Shown: one piece after another, positions 8,692 to 13,568 of the stretch
How the letters are laid out: every line of letters begins with the position of its first letter
Numbering within the stretch: position 1 is the first letter of the stretch
Source of the DNA: Methylococcaceae bacterium
GTDB lineage: Bacteria > Pseudomonadota > Gammaproteobacteria > Methylococcales > UBA1147
Reading direction: 5' to 3'
DNA length: 13,568 nt
NCBI GenBank assembly: GCA_022616595.1
Contig: JAKEEL010000208.1
Location: forward strand, 1-13,568
Position numbers and translations under genes: made by a program
The notes under the pieces: model-generated
Told to the model about the DNA's origin: nothing
What the model saw: the letters and a program-made list of their open reading frames with translations, nothing else
The model's database searches: none

Positions 8692-9149
8692 GGCTCCCCA
8701 GCCTCCCGGTAGGGATCCGGATAACCCAATCCGGAAAGAATTTCGAACTCCAGCGACTCCATCTGCGAGGCGTCGGAATCCCGAACGTGGTCGTAGCCCA
8801 ACAGATGCAACAGGCCGTGCACCACCATGTGCGCCCAATGCGCTTCCGGATCTTTCTGCTGTGCCGCGGCCTCGGCCGCCACGAGCGGGGCGCAGATCAC
8901 GACATCGCCCAAAAGTTTCATCGGCAGGTCTCCTATGGGACCATAGGTAAAACTCAATACATTGGTCGGCCCGTCCTGCTTGCGGTAATCCCGGTTCAAC
9001 GCCGCGCTCTCCTTGGCATCGACCAAGCGGATCACCGATTCGGTCTTCCGGACCCGGTGTTCGAGCACGGCTGTCGCCCATCTGAGAAACTGCTCGGAAT
9101 CGGGTATCCCCGGACCCTCGCAGGCCCGCTGAATTTCCACGCGGTTCAT
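8688..9149 (-). CDS. ybeY: endoribonuclease YbeY (rRNA maturation factor)
   Basis: YbeY is a zinc-dependent single-strand endoribonuclease needed for 16S rRNA 3'-end maturation and ribosome quality control. The 153-residue product carries the UPF0054 signature HGLLHLLGYDH, giving zinc ligands H111, H115 and H121. It also has the conserved upstream part LNRDYRKQDGPTNVLSF with R53. The length is close to the E. coli protein (155). The ATG at 9149 overlaps the ybeZ stop in an ATGA junction, and the stop overlaps the corC GTG, so the gene is probably translated by coupling on both sides. No key residue is missing. Confidence 0.96.
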   Translation of the reverse strand: MNRVEIQRACEGPGIPDSEQFLRWATAVLEHRVRKTESVIRLVDAKESAALNRDYRKQDGPTNVLSFTYGPIGDLPMKLLGDVVICAPLVAAEAAAQQKDPEAHWAHMVVHGLLHLLGYDHVRDSDASQMESLEFEILSGLGYPDPYREAGEP

Positions 9150-10147
9150 TTCGGATTTCGGGCGGTGCGCTCGTGGGCCTCGTAGGCTGAAACGATACGC
9201 TGTACCAAGGGATGCCTGACCACATCCCGGGTATCGAAAAAGGTGAAACTGACTCCTTCAACGTCTTTGAGGATTTTCAGTACATGGCGCAGCCCGGACG
9301 GCTTTTCGCGCGGAAGGTCGACCTGCGTAATGTCTCCCGTGATCACCGCCTTGGAACCGAAGCCGACCCGGGTCAGGAACATCTTGATCTGTTCCGGCGT
9401 GGTATTCTGCGCCTCATCGAGAATGATGAACGAATCGTTCAAGGTCCTGCCGCGCATGAAAGCCAGGGGCGCCACTTCGATCACATTCCGCTCGATGAGC
9501 TTGACGACGCGCTCGAAGCCCAGCATTTCGTAAAGTGCGTCGTACAGCGGGCGCAGGTAGGGATCGATTTTCTGAGCCAGATCGCCGGGCAGGAAACCGA
9601 GTTTTTCACCGGCTTCCACGGCCGGCCTCGCGAGAATAAGACGTTTCACCCGGTCCTGTTCGAGAGCCGCGACCGCGCAGGCCACCGCGAGATAGGTTTT
9701 TCCGGTTCCGGCGGGTCCGATGCCGAAGTTCACATCCTGGCTCGCGATATTTCTGAGGTAGTGCTCCTGATTCGGACCGCGCCCCTTGATCGTCCCGCGG
9801 CGCGTCTCGATTTTGATCGCTTCGCCCCGATCGCCTTGGGTTTCGCAGAGCATCGCATCGATCGATGAATCCTGCATCGAGAGATGCACCTGTTCCGGAG
9901 TGATCGCTTCGGTCGCGGCGGTATCGAAAAGCGATTTGATCACCTCGCGCGCCGCGCGCACCGGCTTGCTGGATCCAACAATCTGGAAGCGGTTGCCGCG
10001 CGAAGAGATCTCGACCCCGAGGCGGTTTTCGATCTGGCGCAGATGTTCATCGAACTGCCCGCACAAATTCGCCAGCCGGGAGTTATCTGCGGGCTCGAGG
10101 GTCAGTTCCTGGGATTCCGAGGGAATGCTCAATTCAGGCAACGCCAA
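9146..10147 (-). CDS. ybeZ: PhoH-family ATPase YbeZ
   Basis: YbeZ is a cytoplasmic PhoH-like P-loop NTPase that acts with YbeY in RNA metabolism; its exact role is unsettled. The 333-residue product has Walker A GPAGTGKT at 144-151 and Walker B FIILDEAQN with D244 and E245. Long stretches are near-identical to E. coli YbeZ, for example RPAVEAGEKLGFLPGDL and VVKLIERNVIEVAPLAFMRG. The N-terminus is alignable from ELTLEPADN onward. No ATG exists there. The start is TTG at 10147 or the next TTG at 10141, which overlap the miaB end by 14 or 8 bp. Neither has a strong Shine-Dalgarno, so initiation probably depends on translation of miaB. Confidence 0.95.
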   Translation of the reverse strand: MALPELSIPSESQELTLEPADNSRLANLCGQFDEHLRQIENRLGVEISSRGNRFQIVGSSKPVRAAREVIKSLFDTAATEAITPEQVHLSMQDSSIDAMLCETQGDRGEAIKIETRRGTIKGRGPNQEHYLRNIASQDVNFGIGPAGTGKTYLAVACAVAALEQDRVKRLILARPAVEAGEKLGFLPGDLAQKIDPYLRPLYDALYEMLGFERVVKLIERNVIEVAPLAFMRGRTLNDSFIILDEAQNTTPEQIKMFLTRVGFGSKAVITGDITQVDLPREKPSGLRHVLKILKDVEGVSFTFFDTRDVVRHPLVQRIVSAYEAHERTARNPK

Positions 10148-11510
10148 AATTTTTCAGGCGCGGCTCGCGGGGAAAATGGATCGAATCCGGCACCAGCCGT
10201 CCGCGCAGGGAATTCGGCAGAGCCTCTGTGATGACCACATCGACGAATTGACCGATCAATTGCTGCGGTGCTATGAAATTGACCACGCGGTTGTTTTCGG
10301 TCCGCCCGCAGGCCTCCAGCGAATCCTTTTTCGAAACACCCTCGATCAATACGCTCTGAAGCGACCCGACCATATTCTCGGAAATGGCCGCGGCCGCCCT
10401 GCCGATCAAGTCCTGAAGGCGGGTGAGGCGCGCTTTCTTGGTTTCGGTGGAAACCGAGTCTTCATAGCCGGCCGCCGGAGTGCCGGGTCTCGGGCTGTAA
10501 ATAAAGCTGAAAGAATGATCGAAGCCGATCGCTTCGATCAGACCCAGTGTGTCCGCGAAATCATCCTCGCTTTCCCCGGGGAAGCCGACGATGAAGTCCG
10601 ATGAAAGACTGATGCCGGGCCTTACTTTTCGCAATTTGTCGATTTTTTCGATGTAATCCTCGCGGGTGTGGCCGCGCTTCATGCGGGCCAGGATCTTGTT
10701 GCTGCCGCTTTGAACCGGCAGATGCAAGTGGTTCACGAGTTCCGGAATTTCGGCATAGGCCTCGATCAAGCTGTCGGTGAATTCGATCGGGTGCGAGGTC
10801 GTGAAACGGATCCGCTCGATTCCCTCGATCAACGCGACATAATTCAAGAGCAGCGCAAAATCGGCGCAATCGCCATCCGACATCACTCCGCGGTACGCAT
10901 TCACATTCTGCCCGAGCAGATTGACCTCACGCACGCCCTGCCCGGCCAGAATGGTGATCTCGCGGATCACGTCGTCGAGCGGCCGGCTGATTTCCTCGCC
11001 CCGCGTATAGGGCACCACGCAGAAGGTGCAGTATTTGCTGCAGCCCTCCATCACCGATATGAAGGCTTTCGGGCCTTCGGCGCAAGGCTCCGGCAGCGCA
11101 TCGAATTTCTCGATTTCCGGAAAGGAGATATCGATCACCGATGTCTTCTTGCGCCGTGCTTCATTCAGGAGTTCCGGCAAACGATGCAGGGTCTGCGGGC
11201 CGAAAACAATGTCGACATAAGGCGCGCGGCTCCGGATCGATTCGCCTTCCTGACTCGCGACACACCCGCCCACGCCGATGATCAAACCCGGTCGTTTATT
11301 TTTCAGTTGCCGCCACCGGCCGAGCTGCGAAAACACTTTTTCCTGGGCTTTTTCACGGATCGAGCAGGTATTCAATAAAAGCACATCGGCCTGCTCGGGT
11401 GTTTCGACGGTTTCCAGGCCGTGGGAGACTTTGAGTACGTCCCGCATCTTACCGGAATCGTACTCGTTCATCTGACATCCAAAAGTCTGGATATAAAGTT
11501 TTTCTGCCAT
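10134..11510 (-). CDS. miaB: tRNA-2-methylthio-N6-isopentenyladenosine-37 methylthiotransferase
   Basis: MiaB is a radical-SAM enzyme that adds a methylthio group to i6A37 of tRNAs reading UNN codons. The 458-residue product has three regions. The N-terminal MTTase domain holds the auxiliary Fe-S cysteines C12, C49 and C83 in FGCQMNEYDS, NTCSIRE and GGCVA. The radical-SAM core carries CSKYCTFC with C157, C161 and C164, the same numbers as in E. coli. A C-terminal TRAM domain covers about 378-440. The ATG at 11510 starts directly with the family N-terminus (AEKLYIQTFGC). It is the first gene of the miaB-ybeZ-ybeY-corC-lnt cassette, and a promoter candidate ends 25 bp upstream. Beyond it the DNA changes to transposon debris. 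Confidence 0.97.
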   Translation of the reverse strand: MAEKLYIQTFGCQMNEYDSGKMRDVLKVSHGLETVETPEQADVLLLNTCSIREKAQEKVFSQLGRWRQLKNKRPGLIIGVGGCVASQEGESIRSRAPYVDIVFGPQTLHRLPELLNEARRKKTSVIDISFPEIEKFDALPEPCAEGPKAFISVMEGCSKYCTFCVVPYTRGEEISRPLDDVIREITILAGQGVREVNLLGQNVNAYRGVMSDGDCADFALLLNYVALIEGIERIRFTTSHPIEFTDSLIEAYAEIPELVNHLHLPVQSGSNKILARMKRGHTREDYIEKIDKLRKVRPGISLSSDFIVGFPGESEDDFADTLGLIEAIGFDHSFSFIYSPRPGTPAAGYEDSVSTETKKARLTRLQDLIGRAAAAISENMVGSLQSVLIEGVSKKDSLEACGRTENNRVVNFIAPQQLIGQFVDVVITEALPNSLRGRLVPDSIHFPREPRLKNFGVA

Positions 11511-11534
11511 AGTTCAATGAAACACCGATGGCAT

Positions 11535-11564
11535 AGTGTACCAAACTTTTTCGGAAAAAATCAG
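11535..11564 (-). promoter_or_regulatory. extended -10 promoter candidate for the miaB cassette
   Basis: On the minus strand TGG immediately precedes TACACT (11540-11535), an extended -10 element. A poor -35 (CTGATT, 11564-11559) lies 18 bp upstream, separated by an A/T-rich spacer. The predicted start near 11528 would give a very short leader before the miaB ATG at 11510. This is the only good -10 match in the short gap before the gene. Confidence 0.45.
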
Positions 11565-11581
11565 AGTCCCGTTATGAACAA

Positions 11582-11910
11582 CCGGGCGAAGAGCAATGTT
11601 TGACCTACTTGGCCGAGACCGATACGGTTCTGTCGCCGCTGCAGCCTACTGCCGATCTGTGTGCCAACGAACACGGCTTCAGCTCGCATGCCGACGTCCG
11701 CTGCGCCGCCGGGCAACGCAATCCACTCGATTACCCGTGTCGTTACATCACGCGTCCGGCAATTGCCATTCCCCGGCTCGAACGTAACCGCGCAGGCGAT
11801 GTCTTGCTGCTCATCATAGAGTCCGTACCCGGACGGAACTACCCATATCGTGCTATCCCCGCGTGAATTCATGCAACGCTTGGCCTCTTCGGTCGCGCGT
11901 CCCGGGTGGC
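11582..11910 (+). pseudogene. IS91-type (Y2) transposase fragment, frameshifted
   Basis: The plus strand reads TYLAETD, LCANEHGFSSHADVRCAA, CRYITRPAIA and RLERNRAGDVLL up to about 11821. It continues one frame later as YPDGTTHIVLSPREFMQRLA (11826-11885) and loses similarity after VARPG. These pieces match, in order, the C-terminal half of IS91-family transposases (Y2_Tnp), whose typical text is CRYITRPAIANERL, then YRDGTTHIV, then SPLEFMQRLAALVPRPR. A single-base frameshift near 11822-11826, an apparent deletion before LCANEHG, and the loss of both the catalytic N-terminal part and the C-terminus make this dead debris. The assignment rests on recalled family motifs, not on a search. It lies between miaB and the DruA-like gene and marks the edge of accessory DNA. 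Confidence 0.78.
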
Positions 11911-12124
11911 TCAAGGCGCAAATCCTGGTTGATGACTCATGCGCCCGAAACCATCACGTGCTTTTAACGGATCGGTCCGGAACAAATCGGAGCACGACCC
12001 CAAGCCGCATCCGGGATTTGCTTGAGGTTTCGATAAAGGAATATGCGCACTGCGAGTCGTCCCGGCATTACTTCCGGACCGAAGCGCTTACCACGAGACG
12101 TTGCGACGGATTTATGACTCTTCT

Positions 12125-12148
12125 ACCTGATTACCTGATTACCTGATT
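12125..12148. repeat. three perfect tandem copies of ACCTGATT
   Basis: ACCTGATT occurs three times head to tail without mismatch. It lies in non-coding DNA 215 bp downstream of the IS91-type fragment. Slippage or an element boundary could explain it. Confidence 0.9.
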
Positions 12149-12277
12149 GGGAAAGATTTGAACATCCCATGCCACATGCGTGCAATTCTGCTCCAGGGAT
12201 TTTAAGCGGTCGGCTACAAATCATGAAACAGTGTCCTTTATTCCCCTCTCGTAAGGCAAAAACGGTAAGAAGAGCTA

Positions 12278-12314
12278 AGGGCCTATCGCCCTAACGGTGT
12301 TCGTCTACCCGAAC
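12278..12314. other. two adjacent short hairpins
   Basis: AGGGC (12278-12282) pairs with GCCCT (12288-12292) over a 5-base loop. GTTCG (12299-12303) pairs with CGAAC (12310-12314) over a 6-base loop. Neither has a run of T after it, so they do not look like intrinsic terminators. Paired hairpins are found at ends of IS91-type rolling-circle elements, but no match to a specific end was recognised. Confidence 0.35.
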
Positions 12315-12340
12315 CTTCAGCGCGTTTGTGCCATATGCGC

Positions 12341-12346
12341 TAAAAT
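12341..12346 (+). promoter_or_regulatory. possible -10 element for the DruA-like gene
   Basis: TAAAAT matches five of six bases of the -10 consensus and lies 29 bp before the ATG at 12376. The only -35-like hexamer, TTCAGC at 12316-12321, is 19 bp away and weak. The CCATATG copies at 12331-12337 and 12358-12364 flank the hexamer and could bind a regulator. No Shine-Dalgarno is visible before the ATG. Confidence 0.3.
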
Positions 12347-12375
12347 GCCCATCGATTCCATATGTTACCGACCCA

Positions 12376-13568
12376 ATGATTGTCCTTATAAATCCGCCAT
12401 TAGAGGGCATTGCTGCAGAGCGGTTTCTCGCTCTCGCACAAACTCTGATTCGCGTACGCCGGCGCAATCCCGATGATCTGCACACGATCCTGAATGAAGA
12501 ATTACACTGGTTAAAAACTCAAACCATGGACAACAGCCAGGCGTTGGCTTACGAAGCCTCCACGCGGGTGTTGCTGGATTTGGTGAGGCTGGGCTGGGAA
12601 ATACGCGAACAAGGTTACGGTATCGAACTGATTTCGGAGCCACCTAGACTCCAAGGACTGACTCCGGAAAAAATACTCGCTGAAAAGCGACAGACCCGTC
12701 TTTTTTTCGAACCTACCGTACAGGATCAACTGGGCAGCCCGGCAGTCAGGGAGTTTGTGAGACGCTTGGAGGATCCTTCTGCAAAAAGCGGAAAAAAACC
12801 GGTTACCCTGCTGATTGCCGAAGGCGCAGAGATCCATGCGAGACTGATGTTGGCCCGTCAATCACACAATGCGAATGATGATCGGCTGGCGAATGCCGTC
12901 CGTCCCTATCTTCAACTGGTTACCCCGGATGGTATGGACAACTATACCGGACACTCATTGCGAGAAATCTGGCGCTATTTCCGTTACACTTGGTCTATTC
13001 CGCAATTCTCAACACCGGGACGCCAATTACTCTATCTCGTTCGTGACGCCGCCCATCCCTGCCATGCCGTAATGGGCATAATCGGTCTCAACAACTGTGC
13101 GTTACAGATGGGTGAGGAACGGGAATATCACTTGGGCTGGAACCTGCGGGCATTGGCAGAGCGCTTGAAGACCGCTGCCGCCGAATCGTCCAAACGCCTA
13201 GGGGAGGAATATGCCTGGCTGGAAAGACAAATCAGCGCCGCTCTCGACGACGTGGAAACCAGTCAACTGGTGGAGCAGGACGAACTGAAACATCCCGGTC
13301 GTGAAACCATTGCCAACCTTAAGCGACGTGCCCAAGAGTTCGACCGCCTCCGCGACGAAACCCTGCAGGAACTGGAAAAACTGCGTTCCGACAACGATGG
13401 CCCTGTCACGGTGGCGGAAGCCGAAACCGATTACGTATATCCGCCGGTAGCCGAGGGCCTATTGAATCTGGAAGGAAAAGCTTCCGTCAACCCCACCATG
13501 CAGAAAGCCCGCCGTCACCTCGTCGCGCGCAAGCGTTCCGCGCTGTTGGCCGAATTGCTGCACGCCCG
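12376..13568 (+). CDS. druA: DruA-like DUF4338 protein (Druantia-type anti-phage), C-terminus beyond window
   Basis: An open frame runs from ATG at 12376 off the right edge: 397 residues with no stop. The first ~145 residues are helical and unassigned. From residue 146 the text resembles DUF4338 (DruA): DRLANAVRPYLQLVTP, TGHSLREIWRYFRYTW (191-206), STPGRQLLYLVRDAAHP (212-228), VMGIIGLNN (232-240), LGW (253-255), then a charged, probably coiled-coil stretch (about 257-350), and NPTMQKARRHLVARKRS (372-388). DruA is a component of Druantia anti-phage systems, usually near the large helicase DruE; its biochemical role is not evident from sequence. DUF4338 proteins also occur with transposases, so a mobile-element role remains possible. 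GTG at 12328 is an alternative start; neither start has a Shine-Dalgarno. It diverges from miaB across IS91-type debris, typical of a defence island. Family assignment is from remembered motifs. Confidence 0.75.
   Translation, partial: MIVLINPPLEGIAAERFLALAQTLIRVRRRNPDDLHTILNEELHWLKTQTMDNSQALAYEASTRVLLDLVRLGWEIREQGYGIELISEPPRLQGLTPEKILAEKRQTRLFFEPTVQDQLGSPAVREFVRRLEDPSAKSGKKPVTLLIAEGAEIHARLMLARQSHNANDDRLANAVRPYLQLVTPDGMDNYTGHSLREIWRYFRYTWSIPQFSTPGRQLLYLVRDAAHPCHAVMGIIGLNNCALQMGEEREYHLGWNLRALAERLKTAAAESSKRLGEEYAWLERQISAALDDVETSQLVEQDELKHPGRETIANLKRRAQEFDRLRDETLQELEKLRSDNDGPVTVAEAETDYVYPPVAEGLLNLEGKASVNPTMQKARRHLVARKRSALLAELLHA

Larger units (their letters stand above)
11911..12375. other. non-coding spacer between IS91 fragment and DruA-like gene
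   Basis: No recognisable gene is present. Short open frames run through it, for example the plus frame continuing from the transposase fragment to a stop near 12146, but none carries a known motif or a Shine-Dalgarno site. It contains a triple 8-bp repeat (12125-12148), two small hairpins (12278-12314), two CCATATG copies (12331-12337 and 12358-12364) and a possible -10 for the downstream gene. No tRNA or attachment site was recognised. Confidence 0.6.

Noticed and set aside
8692..9261. N-terminal extension of the corC frame to a 481-residue protein
   Set aside because: The extra ~190 residues lie antiphase over ybeY, are rich in Arg/Gly/Pro and match no domain; CorC has its normal length from the GTG at 8691.
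11561..11914. 117-residue minus ORF upstream of miaB
   Set aside because: It is antisense to the clear IS91-type transposase text on the plus strand and has no motif of its own.
12125..12148. Short tandem repeat as the start of a CRISPR array
   Set aside because: Units are 8 bp, directly adjacent and without spacers.

Overview
The window looks like chromosomal DNA of a moderately GC-rich gammaproteobacterium. The best evidence is the cassette miaB-ybeZ-ybeY-ybeX(corC)-lnt (11510 down to 6285, minus strand), which has the same order and nearly the same protein lengths as in E. coli. The species cannot be fixed from the sequence. A PilZ-DUF1631-GGDEF-EAL protein and a SulP-carbonic anhydrase fusion would fit an environmental, possibly autotrophic or sulfur-cycle lineage, but that is inference.

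Layout from left to right. Positions 1-3439 (minus) hold the first 1146 residues of a large c-di-GMP-related protein, PilZ + DUF1631 + degenerate GGDEF + EAL, whose C-terminus lies beyond the left edge. Positions 3597-5834 (minus) encode a 745-residue SulP anion (probably bicarbonate) transporter with a STAS domain and a complete beta-carbonic anhydrase fused at the C-terminus. It has a good sigma70-type promoter at 5900-5927. Positions 5982-6228 (plus) are the left end and decayed orfA of an IS3-family element. Positions 6285-11510 (minus) are the five-gene RNA-maturation and envelope cassette. Its coding regions overlap at every junction if the most upstream lnt start is used, and three of the five starts are not AUG. 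An extended -10 promoter candidate lies just upstream of miaB.

Right of miaB the character changes. Positions 11582-11910 (plus) are a frameshifted fragment of an IS91-type (Y2) transposase. About 450 bases of non-coding DNA follow, with a triple 8-bp repeat and two small hairpins. From 12376 to the right edge runs a long plus-strand gene whose conserved core matches the DUF4338 / DruA family of the Druantia anti-phage system. The window therefore appears to stop just inside a defence or mobile island inserted next to the conserved miaB cassette. The rest of any such system (for Druantia, a large DruE-type helicase and partners) would lie to the right and cannot be seen here.
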